DNA of 42,381 bases. Source: Pseudanabaena sp. BC1403. GTDB taxonomy: Bacteria; Cyanobacteriota; Cyanobacteriia; Pseudanabaenales; Pseudanabaenaceae. Every line of letters begins with the position of its first letter. Position 1 is the stretch's first letter. Shown here piece after piece: positions 22,069-31,123 of the stretch. The notes beneath the pieces were generated by a model that had not been told where the DNA came from, searched no databases, and saw only the letters and a program-made list of their open reading frames with translations. A program made the position numbers and the translations under genes. Where the stretch lies: assembly GCF_002914585.1 (NCBI RefSeq), contig NZ_PDDM01000034.1, positions 1-42,381 of the forward strand, given 5' to 3'.

Positions 22069-24802
22069 TCAGAAGCGATATCGCCACTTTGAAAAAGAGC
22101 TTGCCGTGGAATGTCTGCTCAAGTTTGAGCTACGCGGTCGCACTGTTAGTTGCTTTGTACTCAAGCAAGGTCAATCATCGCTGGAGTCATTGCAGTTTGT
22201 ATTTGGCTGGGAGTCAAAGGGGATTCACACCACCCTCTCAACAGAGCAGGAAGAATCGCTCTTTGAGGCGATTCAATCAGGTTTAAAAGATATTCCTGAT
22301 GGTGAAAAGCTGACGGTGCATTTTGGTTCAGTTAGCTCCGACAGCGATCGCCAACAGCAACTCCAAGAACTATACGAACAAGCGGATACTCCGCAACTCA
22401 AGTTTCTGGTAATGGGTGAAAAGCAGAGGGTGCAGGAATTAGCGAAGTCAGGACTACGCAAACCTAAATTCCTGAGACTTTATGCCACTTATACCCTGCG
22501 TGGTGCGACGGCTGGTGGCAATGATGTGCTTGAAAAAGCACTGGCTTGGATACAGAAACTATCACAGCAACTAATGGGTCAGGAAAAGCAAATTGAGCAG
22601 GAGCGTCATGAGATTGCTTTTGCCAAAGCCTTTACCGATGGGTTCTTGAACTGGGAACAGATTCTGGTGAATCGTATGGGTTTAGACCTGCGACCCTTGA
22701 CTGAGAATGAACTATGGGAACACCTCTGGCGGCAATTTAATAGCAGCAACCCACCTGCAATTCCCCAATTACTGGTGATGTCCGAGCGTGGTGTAGAAGA
22801 GCGCATCAATACGCAGGTGCATCTAAAAACACTATTACTAGAGCGTCCCGATTCAATTCCTTTTGCTGACAATGGCTTTGTGCATCTCAATGGTGAATAT
22901 ATTGGCGTACTCACCTTCATGGATAAACCAGGGGGCTGGGTATCCAAGGGTAAGCAGATGCGCTATCTCTGGGAGGCGATCGCCCGCGACTCTGTAGCAA
23001 ATACGGAAGTATTCTGCCAGTTCACAAGGGCAAATGAAACCATTGTCAAAGCAAATATGCAACGGGTGACGAAGCAAAGCATTGTCTCGCAAGAACAGTC
23101 CGCTTCCTTGAATAACATCAACGTCAATGCATCACTGAAACAGCAAAAAGCAGTCAAGGCTCAAGAAGCGCTTTATGAGGGAGCCATGCCCATTAACGTG
23201 GCTGTAGCTGTCTTAATCCGTCGTCCTAACCTGATCGCCCTTGATGATGCTTGCCGCTATTTTTGCAGTTGCTTCCAGCGTCCTGCGTGGGTAGAGCGCG
23301 AAACTGAATATGCATGGCTAATGTGGAAACAAACCCTACCCGTGACCGTGGGTAATCTGCTGGCTCAACCCTTTCCCCGTCGCCATGTTTATTTATCCGA
23401 TGAAGCAGTTGCTTTTACGGGTTGTGTGATGCCTAGATCGGTCGATGAGACTGGCTTTGAATTGATTACGGAAGAAGGTGGAATGCCTATTTATATCGAC
23501 GTGCGAAAGCATCGCAATATCGGTATTTTCGCGACTACCCGTGCGGGTAAGTCGGTATTGGTATCGGCAGTTTTGTCTCAAGCCCTGTGCCAAGAACAGC
23601 AAATTGTGGCTCTCGATTTCCCAAAACCCGATGGCACGAGTACGTTTACGGACTATACCCATTTCATAGGCGAACTGGGAGCCTATTTTGATATCAGTAA
23701 AGAGTCATCGAATTTACTGGAATTGCCAGATTTACGCACCTTTGACCCCGAACAAGCAGAAGAAAGGCTACGGGATTTCAAATCCTTTGTGGAATCGGCG
23801 CTCATGACAATGGTATTTGGGGCAAGTCAGCATGACCTGTCCTCATCGGAAAGACAACTGCGGCAATTGATTAGGGCTTTTTTAGTACCTGTGGTCAATA
23901 GCTTCTTTGACGATCAGCAAATCAAAGCCAGATACGATCGGGCGATCGCAGAGGGATTCGGTACAGAGGCATGGAGTAATATGCCCACTCTGTCGGACTT
24001 TCTCGATTACTTTTTGAATGAAGGGAAATCAGCTATTACATCCGATGTTGCCGATAGCGAACAGATCGATCAAGCCACCAATCAAATTGTGATTCAACTG
24101 CGGTTCTGGCTTAATTCTAGAATTGGTCGCGCTATTTCCCGTCCATCCACTTTTCGCAGTGATGCGAGACTGTTGGTGTTTGCCCTGCGAAACCTATCGG
24201 AAGCGGAGGATGCGGCAATTTTAGCTTTATCGGCATATTCCGCCGCCCTAAGACGCGCTTTATCGTCACCTGCCAGCATCCTGTTCATCGATGAAGCACC
24301 AATTTTATTTGAATATCCCACCATCTCGGAAATGGTAGCAAGGCTCTGTGCCAATGGAGCCAAGGCAGACATCAAAGTAATTATTTCCGCCCAAGACCCC
24401 GACACGATCGCGAGATCGCCCTCTGCGCCAAAAATCCTGCAAAACCTATCCACCAGATTGATTGGTCGCATCCAACCATCGGCAGTAGATAGTTTTGTCA
24501 GCATCCTCAAATATCCCAGAGAGGTGATTGCCCAGAATGCAGAGGAGCGGTTCTTCCCGAAACGTGAGGCGATTTATTCGCAATGGTTGCTAGATGATGC
24601 GGGCATTTATACGTTCGTGCGCTTTTTCCCTAGTTATATCCAACTGGGCGTAGTGGCAAACAATCCCGATGAGCAAGAGGCACGTACCGCTTACATGCTG
24701 GCGATGGCAGATCCATACAAAGGACTGGCTGCTTTTTCACGCGAGATGGCAAGTGCCTTGAGGGATGGGCGCAAGCTGAAACTGCCCGAATTGGCTGCTT
24801 AA
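22055..24802 (+). CDS. virB4: VirB4-like T4SS ATPase
   Basis: 915 aa, full length for VirB4/TraC-type ATPases, which power pilus assembly and substrate transfer at the inner membrane. The N-terminal ~470 residues are the VirB3-facing domain. The nucleotide site is near 488-500, IGIFATTRAGKSVLVSA: the GKS is present but the usual first glycine of the P-loop is alanine. Walker B is ILFIDEAPIL near 740-749. The motor-domain glutamine motif is IISAQDPDTIA, and the C-terminal LLDDAGIYTFVRFFPS is typical of the family. It is the largest gene of the operon. Confidence 0.88.
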   Translation: MQSVSQKRYRHFEKELAVECLLKFELRGRTVSCFVLKQGQSSLESLQFVFGWESKGIHTTLSTEQEESLFEAIQSGLKDIPDGEKLTVHFGSVSSDSDRQQQLQELYEQADTPQLKFLVMGEKQRVQELAKSGLRKPKFLRLYATYTLRGATAGGNDVLEKALAWIQKLSQQLMGQEKQIEQERHEIAFAKAFTDGFLNWEQILVNRMGLDLRPLTENELWEHLWRQFNSSNPPAIPQLLVMSERGVEERINTQVHLKTLLLERPDSIPFADNGFVHLNGEYIGVLTFMDKPGGWVSKGKQMRYLWEAIARDSVANTEVFCQFTRANETIVKANMQRVTKQSIVSQEQSASLNNINVNASLKQQKAVKAQEALYEGAMPINVAVAVLIRRPNLIALDDACRYFCSCFQRPAWVERETEYAWLMWKQTLPVTVGNLLAQPFPRRHVYLSDEAVAFTGCVMPRSVDETGFELITEEGGMPIYIDVRKHRNIGIFATTRAGKSVLVSAVLSQALCQEQQIVALDFPKPDGTSTFTDYTHFIGELGAYFDISKESSNLLELPDLRTFDPEQAEERLRDFKSFVESALMTMVFGASQHDLSSSERQLRQLIRAFLVPVVNSFFDDQQIKARYDRAIAEGFGTEAWSNMPTLSDFLDYFLNEGKSAITSDVADSEQIDQATNQIVIQLRFWLNSRIGRAISRPSTFRSDARLLVFALRNLSEAEDAAILALSAYSAALRRALSSPASILFIDEAPILFEYPTISEMVARLCANGAKADIKVIISAQDPDTIARSPSAPKILQNLSTRLIGRIQPSAVDSFVSILKYPREVIAQNAEERFFPKREAIYSQWLLDDAGIYTFVRFFPSYIQLGVVANNPDEQEARTAYMLAMADPYKGLAAFSREMASALRDGRKLKLPELAA

Positions 24803-24836
24803 TTTCAAATCACTAGAAACTACTTCCCCCACTGCC

Positions 24837-25802
24837 ATGAACAAGCCAAAAACTCATCAGATTGCAGTCATCAGCCTCGCAACCTGTTCGCTTTTGCTAT
24901 TTAGTCCCCGCCCTGCGGAAGCTCAAGTGCCATTACCACCCGAACTCTCAGGATTAATCCAACAGGTCAATCAACTGATTACCTCGATCGATTCTGGCGA
25001 TTTCTTAAAAGCGCAGATGGACAAGCTACTTGGGCAGTACTTACCACAGGTACAGGCTGCCATTACTCAGTCAATCGGGCAACTGGGATTACCAGATCCC
25101 AGCAAAGCCGAAGCCACAGTCCTTGCTCAGATCGAGGGAGCCTTTAACAGTGCAGGACTAAATGGCACATCGATCAATCAAGGTGTGGTCACCTCGGCGA
25201 TTACGAATACCTCGATCCAAAATGTATTGGGAGAAGAAGGACAAGCAAGGCTGAAGAAAACCCTTGAAGATATGCTCGTTAATGCTCAAAACGTTGGACA
25301 GCTATCTTTGAATACAGCGACAGGTGCGGAAAATAGCACGGCGATCGCTGATGTCTCCCAGCAGATGGCCGCGAACTCTGTTACCTTTGCTCAGAACTCA
25401 TTATCCCGTTCCCAACAGGTAGATGGCTTGTCACAACAGGCGCAAGCCGCCTTATCGACACAGGATGTCCTCAAGATCGTGGCACAACAGAATGCGGGTA
25501 ATTCGGCAATCCTTGCCAATATTGCTTCCCAGTTTGGTAACAATGCCAATCAGGTTAGTAATGTAGCTAATCAACTGGAACTACTATCAAACCAGAACTC
25601 ACAGGTTGCCGAACAGAATAGCCAACGCGCTCAGATTGATGCTCAACAGTTAGCTCTGCAAGTGCAGCAAACCCAACAGGGTGCAACATCTTTGCTTAAT
25701 CTCGACCAGATTAACGCTTCACTCAAGGGCGATCGCCAAGATCGGCTGATCGAGCGTAATTCTACGGTTCAACAACGGATGCCCTATACCTTTCTAAGAT
25801 AG
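24837..25802 (+). CDS. VirB5/TrbJ-like periplasmic protein
   Basis: 321 aa. Signal peptide VISLATCSLLLFSPRPAEAQ has a site after AEA (about residue 29). The mature part is helical and glutamine/asparagine-rich with long predicted coiled coils, for example LEDMLVNAQNVGQL and QLELLSNQNSQVAEQNSQRA. Position between the VirB4 and VirB6 genes, together with this fold, fits VirB5/TrbJ, the minor pilus-tip component. Sequence identity with named members is not obvious, so the call rests partly on order. Confidence 0.65.
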   Translation: MNKPKTHQIAVISLATCSLLLFSPRPAEAQVPLPPELSGLIQQVNQLITSIDSGDFLKAQMDKLLGQYLPQVQAAITQSIGQLGLPDPSKAEATVLAQIEGAFNSAGLNGTSINQGVVTSAITNTSIQNVLGEEGQARLKKTLEDMLVNAQNVGQLSLNTATGAENSTAIADVSQQMAANSVTFAQNSLSRSQQVDGLSQQAQAALSTQDVLKIVAQQNAGNSAILANIASQFGNNANQVSNVANQLELLSNQNSQVAEQNSQRAQIDAQQLALQVQQTQQGATSLLNLDQINASLKGDRQDRLIERNSTVQQRMPYTFLR

Positions 25803-25813
25803 TGAGATAACCG

Positions 25814-26851
25814 ATGCTGATTGCTCAAGCGATTGTCAATAATTCCGAAGAGGTATCGCTAGCGGTACAAGGCTCATGGCAGAACACTTGGGAACTTGCC
25901 TTTAATGGCACTCTTTATCAAGCGCTCACCAATCTGGGATTAATCATTGCCGTGGCTTCGCTGTTGCTATGGATCATCCAATTCACTAAAAACCTGATTG
26001 ATGACCAGAGCTATCGTCAATTTGGCGAGTTAATCTGGCCGGTAATTGTGATTGTGCTGCTCACCAATGGTGGTCAAAACCTGATCGGACTCACCAATGG
26101 GATGCGGACGGTGATTAACAATGCCAATAACTCGGTCTTAGGCGCAATTACCTCCACCGCCCAATTGGAGAAAACCTTATCAGCTCTAGCTGATTTCTCC
26201 GTTACCCAAGAACAAATCATTGCCTACCGTCAGCAATGCAATGGACTCACCAAAAATGAGGAGATGCAGGTCTGCTTACAAGAGGTGAATACCAAAGCTC
26301 AAGCTTTGCTCGGTAACTATCAATCTAACTATGGTGCAGTTGCTGCGGCTCTGGTGGGCAAGTTGCAAAAACAAATCCAGAAGGCAAGTGAAAACCCTCT
26401 CGAAGCCGTTACCAATCTCTTTCCTGGCACGGTGATTTCAAGGTCAATCATGCTGGCGGCGATCGAGACTTTTATGGTAGCGATGCAGTCGGCATTTCAG
26501 GCTTTGATTGAAGTCGGGTTTCTACTGACAGGTTTACTCGGTCCTCTTGCGGTTGGGGCTTCCTTACTACCGATTGGCGCAAAGCCTCTCTATGCATGGA
26601 TGACAGGATTCTGGTCATTGGGCATGGCAAAGCTGAGCTTGAACATCGTCACAGGACTTGCCGCCACTGCGATCGCGGCTTCAGCACAGATGGATACGCT
26701 CTCGATCGCAATTGTTCTCGGACTACTTGCACCAATTCTGGCGCTATCCCTATCGGCGGGTGGTGGCATGGCAATATTTAGCGCCATTCTCTCGGCGGCA
26801 AGTGCTGCCGCTTCCGCAGGTTTAAATATCGGTCTACGCATCTCTAGGTAA
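25814..26851 (+). CDS. VirB6/TrbL-like T4SS membrane protein
   Basis: 345 aa polytopic protein, starting 11 bases after the preceding stop. Segments include YQALTNLGLIIAVASLLLWI near the N-terminus and a C-terminal cluster of about five helices (FQALIEVGFLLTGLLGPLAV, LSLNIVTGLAATAIAASA, LSIAIVLGLLAPILALSLSA). A central loop has two cysteines (RQQCNG, QVCLQE). This matches the TrbL/VirB6 channel component, with a periplasmic loop and C-terminal helix bundle. Confidence 0.78.
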   Translation: MLIAQAIVNNSEEVSLAVQGSWQNTWELAFNGTLYQALTNLGLIIAVASLLLWIIQFTKNLIDDQSYRQFGELIWPVIVIVLLTNGGQNLIGLTNGMRTVINNANNSVLGAITSTAQLEKTLSALADFSVTQEQIIAYRQQCNGLTKNEEMQVCLQEVNTKAQALLGNYQSNYGAVAAALVGKLQKQIQKASENPLEAVTNLFPGTVISRSIMLAAIETFMVAMQSAFQALIEVGFLLTGLLGPLAVGASLLPIGAKPLYAWMTGFWSLGMAKLSLNIVTGLAATAIAASAQMDTLSIAIVLGLLAPILALSLSAGGGMAIFSAILSAASAAASAGLNIGLRISR

Positions 26852-26856
26852 TTCCC

Positions 26857-27690
26857 ATGAACTCATATCCAAATACTGAAGTGAATACTGAACCAAAACC
26901 AGAAACAGATGAAACTAATGCTTTCCATCGCTTTATTCCTGCTGGTCTATCCCACCGTGGTAAAGCCAAAACTCCTAAAGACGTACTGGTGGTATCGATT
27001 TTGTTCGGCATACTTGGCTTATCGGCACTGAATAGCCTAGGGCTGATCGCTCTGATTGGTGCATATGCCTCCCTTGCTTCCCAGAAACCACCTACGCTCG
27101 TGCAATTGTCAGGCGGGAAAGCGATTACGGCGATCGCTAGCGAGAATAAAACCAGATCTCCTGAAGTGGTGAAGCAGTTTGTCACGCAACAGGTGATGGC
27201 GCTAATGACATGGACAGGAGAACTGCCCTCTGATGCTAGTCAAAATGGCAAGCCGCTTTTGGATACTGGTGTGGAAGTTAAGGCGGACAAGGGTTTAAAA
27301 AAGAAAATCACCACTACAGCATGGCAAGCTAGCTTTGCTTTTTCTGAAGATTTCCGTAAAGGATTGCTCTCGTCGATCTCGGAACTCACGCCGATAGAAG
27401 TGTTCTCAGGGAGCAGCAAGGTAATCCTCGTGCCGCAGACGATTACCGCTCCTGAAGAGATTGAGAAAGGGAAATGGAAAGTCAATCTTGTGGCAAATCT
27501 GGTTACTTTCAGTCCCCTCAATCAAGTTGGCGAATCGGTTCCCTTTAACAAGGAAATCTTTATTCAGGCGATCGATGTACCGAATCTGAAAGCCGATGCT
27601 TCACCTCTGGAGCAAGCCATTTTCAAAGTGAGATCCTCTGGGCTAGAAATCTATGCCATGCGGGATCTCACCAGAAATGATTTGAAATAA
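26857..27690 (+). CDS. VirB8/TrbF-like T4SS protein
   Basis: 277 aa bitopic inner-membrane protein. The N-terminal ~45 residues are polar and cytoplasmic, one membrane helix spans about 55-75 (SALNSLGLIALIGAYASLAS), and a periplasmic domain of ~190 residues follows with an NTF2-like alpha-beta pattern (VVKQFVTQQVMALMTWTGEL, then strands ending EIYAMRDLTRNDLK). Size, topology and position between VirB6 and VirB10 fit VirB8/TrbF. It starts five bases after the preceding stop. Confidence 0.72.
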   Translation: MNSYPNTEVNTEPKPETDETNAFHRFIPAGLSHRGKAKTPKDVLVVSILFGILGLSALNSLGLIALIGAYASLASQKPPTLVQLSGGKAITAIASENKTRSPEVVKQFVTQQVMALMTWTGELPSDASQNGKPLLDTGVEVKADKGLKKKITTTAWQASFAFSEDFRKGLLSSISELTPIEVFSGSSKVILVPQTITAPEEIEKGKWKVNLVANLVTFSPLNQVGESVPFNKEIFIQAIDVPNLKADASPLEQAIFKVRSSGLEIYAMRDLTRNDLK

Positions 27691-27725
27691 CCTTTCTTAT
27701 TTTGTCGATACTTCAAGGAGTTGTA

Positions 27726-29225
27726 ATGATTACCGAAGTTCAAGAACCACAATCAGTAAGCGTAACCGATGAAATTGACTTTGCTCGGTTAACTGGATTT
27801 CAACCCGATACCCTAAATGGTGCGGGCTTGGCGATCGATGATTTTAGTGATGACCCAGATCCAGAGCAACATCGGACAATTAGGGGTATTGTTAGTAGTC
27901 CTTTTTCTAAGATTGCTTTAGTTGGTGGGGTTGGTTCTCTAGGATTTTTGCTGATGGGGCTATTCATGAATAGCATTATGTCGCCATCTAATGCCAAGCA
28001 ATTAACGGCTAAATCCAATGATGAAAAGCTTGCCCTAACCTCGACCACCGATCCTAAGGATGCGGAAATTGCCAAGTTCAAAACGGATTTAGCTTTAGGT
28101 AGTCAGCTTTCTGCGGGTAAATCAAAAACACTGCGTCCAAGCAATCTACCAAAGTCAGATGCATTGGCTTCTAAAGCTGATTCCAAAGACAAGTTAGAAG
28201 CCAATCCCGCACAGTCTGCCGATCTCCCAACCGTCTCACCCGTGAGAAATCTATCGGCTCCACCCCTTGAGCCAATACCGATGCGACAGGTGATGTCACA
28301 GCCCACTCCTGTGATGCTTCCGCCTCGTAACTTTGCGGCGAGTCCACCTGAAGCTAAAAATCCCGCCGATGAATGGCAGCGCTTGGCAAGTATTGGCAGT
28401 TATGGCAATCTGGCTGCACCTGCGGAAATACCGAAAGCGATCGCGGTCAGTCCAGTTGCTACAAATAATGCAAACAATCCCAATTCTGCAAGTCCTCCGA
28501 TTGAGAAACCACCCTTAAATTCACTCACCAGCTATCTCGCTCAAGCGGAAAAATCCTTGCCAAGCGCTACACCTGCGAATACTTTGCTGGTCGGGACGAC
28601 GGCTAAAGCCGCTTTGAAAACATCGGTCGTGTTCTCCACCGATGGCAGTCGGATTATGGGTAGCGCTCCTGGAGTTGTTCCCAAATTTATTGTCACTCTG
28701 CAAGAGCCAATCACGACAGCGGATGGTAAGCCTGTAATTCCTGCGGATGCGGTTTTAATTGTCACTGCTCGTCCCCTCGATGCCAAGTCGGGGCTAGCTG
28801 AATTGGATGTGGTGGGTATAGCGATCTCTGGGCGCGAGTTGATTCCACCACCCAATGCCATCTCCATTCGTGGTGCAAAGGGTTCGCCTTTAGTCTCGGA
28901 CAAGTACTTCGATCGCGGTTCGGAAATTAGTGGGATGGATGTGGCGAGCTTCATTACTTCGGCGTTAGCTGAAGTTGGCAAACTTACCAACAGTCCCACA
29001 ACTACTAGCAGCATCTCATCGATTGGCGGTAGTGCCACGATCAGTACTGCACCACCACCCAATTATCTTGGTGCGGCGATCAGTGGTGGGTTTGGCATTC
29101 TCTCGGAAACTCTGAATCGTCGCAGTCAACAGGCGATCGAGGATATCAAAACCCGTCCTAATGTCTTCTTTATCCCCGCAGGGAAGGAACTGCAAGTGTT
29201 TGTCAATCAAACTGTGACTTTCTAG
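27726..29225 (+). CDS. virB10: VirB10/TrbI-like T4SS protein
   Basis: 499 aa from ATG 27726, which has AAGGAG six bases upstream; the TTG at 27702 is rejected for lack of such a site. A short cytoplasmic N-terminus is followed by one membrane helix (about 63-85, ALVGGVGSLGFLLMGLFM), a long proline/alanine-rich periplasmic spacer and a C-terminal TrbI-type beta-barrel domain (GSRIMGSAPGVVPKFIVTLQ through FFIPAGKELQVFVNQTV). VirB10 bridges the inner and outer membranes. Confidence 0.88.
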   Translation: MITEVQEPQSVSVTDEIDFARLTGFQPDTLNGAGLAIDDFSDDPDPEQHRTIRGIVSSPFSKIALVGGVGSLGFLLMGLFMNSIMSPSNAKQLTAKSNDEKLALTSTTDPKDAEIAKFKTDLALGSQLSAGKSKTLRPSNLPKSDALASKADSKDKLEANPAQSADLPTVSPVRNLSAPPLEPIPMRQVMSQPTPVMLPPRNFAASPPEAKNPADEWQRLASIGSYGNLAAPAEIPKAIAVSPVATNNANNPNSASPPIEKPPLNSLTSYLAQAEKSLPSATPANTLLVGTTAKAALKTSVVFSTDGSRIMGSAPGVVPKFIVTLQEPITTADGKPVIPADAVLIVTARPLDAKSGLAELDVVGIAISGRELIPPPNAISIRGAKGSPLVSDKYFDRGSEISGMDVASFITSALAEVGKLTNSPTTTSSISSIGGSATISTAPPPNYLGAAISGGFGILSETLNRRSQQAIEDIKTRPNVFFIPAGKELQVFVNQTVTF

Positions 29226-29258
29226 CTAATACCAACCTTCTATCAACGATCCAGTTCT

Positions 29259-29840
29259 ATGGTTATGAACTTTTTGCCATGTCGAAAATATGCCATCTCA
29301 GGGATAGTCGCTATTCTAGTCTTGTCTCTGCCCGCGATCGCTCATGCCGAGACGATCTTTCCTGCCAAACGGCAGATTGGTGTCAGTCAGGCGATGGGTG
29401 TAAGCGGCGTAACCTCAGTAGTTAGCCTATCGCCGATGCAATCTCTCAATATCAGCTTCATCAAAACAGGCGAGATTATCAAAAAGGTGCGGTTGGGCAA
29501 TCCTTCTAAGGTGGTCATGGACTATGACAGTCCCCTCTGTAAGGACAGCGTAAAAGACAGCAATTGCGGGGCAACGGTAATTAATCTGCGGCAACTCGCT
29601 CAACCGATTGATTTGGATATGAATTTACCTGCCTCGGCAAGAGGCGATCTCACATCCCTAACTGTGATCACTACAGGCGCAGGGGGGCTGAGAAATCTCT
29701 ATCAGTTTCAATTAGTCCTGAATGTCCCCACTCCTGCCTACAGCATTTTGGAAGTCGTTCCCGATGCTCAAATCCCTCGCCTTGCTCCGCTTACACCGAC
29801 TGCTCCATCTCAAATGAATAAAACCTCGTTGGATTTCTAA
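29259..29840 (+). CDS. VirB9/TraK-like secreted protein
   Basis: 193 aa. Signal peptide ISGIVAILVLSLPAIAHAE is followed by a beta-rich domain: SLNISFIKTGEIIKKVRLGN and LTSLTVITTGAGGLRNLYQF, the pattern of the VirB9/CagX N-terminal domain. The C-terminal domain of full VirB9 (another ~100 residues) is absent; instead there is a short proline-rich tail. The paired cysteines in PLCKDSVKDSNCG may form a disulfide. It is probably an outer-membrane-complex partner of the VirB10 protein upstream. A second ATG at 29265 is also possible as start. Confidence 0.6.
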   Translation: MVMNFLPCRKYAISGIVAILVLSLPAIAHAETIFPAKRQIGVSQAMGVSGVTSVVSLSPMQSLNISFIKTGEIIKKVRLGNPSKVVMDYDSPLCKDSVKDSNCGATVINLRQLAQPIDLDMNLPASARGDLTSLTVITTGAGGLRNLYQFQLVLNVPTPAYSILEVVPDAQIPRLAPLTPTAPSQMNKTSLDF

Positions 29841-29842
29841 TC

Positions 29843-31117
29843 ATGTTGTATAAAAGTATCATCCAAATAACGGCGTTAGCGATCTCCTCTGGGGCGATCG
29901 CTATTTTCAATGCTGATTTTGCTACGGCTCAGTCTTTGCCCATGTCCACGCAACCGATTGGGAACGCTCAATCGGTGATGATTCCTGATTTTACGCAAAT
30001 CAGTTTCGAGAATTTACCGAAAATCCAAGTTACCGCCCAATTGCAGCAACAACTATCGCAATTACTTTCTCCATCGGCATTAACTAATCTGGCGATCGGT
30101 AGTTATGTCAGTCCAGATCGCTATCTGACGGTGGGTTCGCTTCAGTCTCTGGGTTTAGAGCAAATGAGCTTACAGGCGATCTCTAGTCGTGCTGGTGTTT
30201 CCCTTGTCAATGTCAGTCTCGGTCAATTGGGCGAACTCACTTCACAGCAAACGATTAATAGTTTGTTGCAGTCGCTGCCAGATCTGCGTAATCAGCCTTT
30301 GAGCCAAGTTCAACCCATCCTCGATCTGGTTACTCAGAAATCTGGATCTGCCAATCTCAACCGTCTGCGTGGTGAAATCTCTGATATGACCGTGGGACAA
30401 TTAGTCAATACTTTCCCAGATCTTGGCAATTTATCCTTGGGCAGTCTGGGCGATGGGTTAAATATCTATAGTCTTGAATCGATTGCGGGATTTGCTCAGT
30501 TGCCATTAGACAATATTCAAGGTGCATCGGGCGTGGTTTTATCGGATTTGAATGCTACGGGTTTAGGTAAACTGAGTCTTTCCCAATTTCCCAATGCACC
30601 TGCATTACTGCCCAATGTCAGGTTTGGCATGGTGGATATTGCCCTTGGCAATAGGGAGAAGAATCGCATCAATCCGATTAGCGGTGGCGTTACCGAGTCT
30701 GGATTTCAAGCGGTGGGTTGCGATGGTAATAATGATTGCCCGCATATAGAGGTTACGGACTTTGCAGGTGGTTACTATACTGGCAAGCAATGGATGACCG
30801 CATCACAACAAGTACCCGATGGTTACGGGTTTTTAGGTGGTCTATTTGGCAATCGCGGTCCCGCAGGCAATCATCCCTTTGGCGATGCTTTTCGCGTCAC
30901 CATTGAATCTTTAGATGAGGCTTCAGGCACAATTACCCTCGGTCTGCGGTTTCGTTGGTGTCAGCGGTCATGGTTTGTGGATTTAGGTTGTACTCCCTAC
31001 ATTACGCCTCCCTTGCCCTTGGTTGTTCTCCAAGAAAAAAGCGCGATTCCCTATGCCGTTCCCAGTAATGCGGCGGTCAACACGCCGATTTCCACTAGCA
31101 AACCTTTCAGCAAATAG
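29843..31117 (+). CDS. Hypothetical secreted protein of the T4SS operon
   Basis: 424 aa, family not recognised. N-terminal signal peptide (ALAISSGAIAIFNADFATAQ). Residues ~50-270 are helical with irregular leucine-rich turns (GSLQSLGLEQMSLQAISSRA, MTVGQLVNTFPDLGNLSLGS). The last ~150 residues form a cysteine-containing domain (VGCDGNNDCPHIEVTDF, FRWCQRSWFVDLGCTPYITP), suggesting two disulfides. It starts two bases after the preceding stop and lies before the coupling protein. A periplasmic or outer-membrane role in the transfer apparatus is inferred from position only. Confidence 0.7.
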   Translation: MLYKSIIQITALAISSGAIAIFNADFATAQSLPMSTQPIGNAQSVMIPDFTQISFENLPKIQVTAQLQQQLSQLLSPSALTNLAIGSYVSPDRYLTVGSLQSLGLEQMSLQAISSRAGVSLVNVSLGQLGELTSQQTINSLLQSLPDLRNQPLSQVQPILDLVTQKSGSANLNRLRGEISDMTVGQLVNTFPDLGNLSLGSLGDGLNIYSLESIAGFAQLPLDNIQGASGVVLSDLNATGLGKLSLSQFPNAPALLPNVRFGMVDIALGNREKNRINPISGGVTESGFQAVGCDGNNDCPHIEVTDFAGGYYTGKQWMTASQQVPDGYGFLGGLFGNRGPAGNHPFGDAFRVTIESLDEASGTITLGLRFRWCQRSWFVDLGCTPYITPPLPLVVLQEKSAIPYAVPSNAAVNTPISTSKPFSK

Positions 31118-31123
31118 ATTGCC

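Noticed and set aside
24094-24510. 138-codon minus-strand ORF
   Set aside because: It is antisense to the VirB4 ATPase domain and mirrors its codon pattern.
28541-29062. 173-codon minus-strand ORF
   Set aside because: It is antisense to the VirB10 C-terminal domain; no ribosome site or family features.
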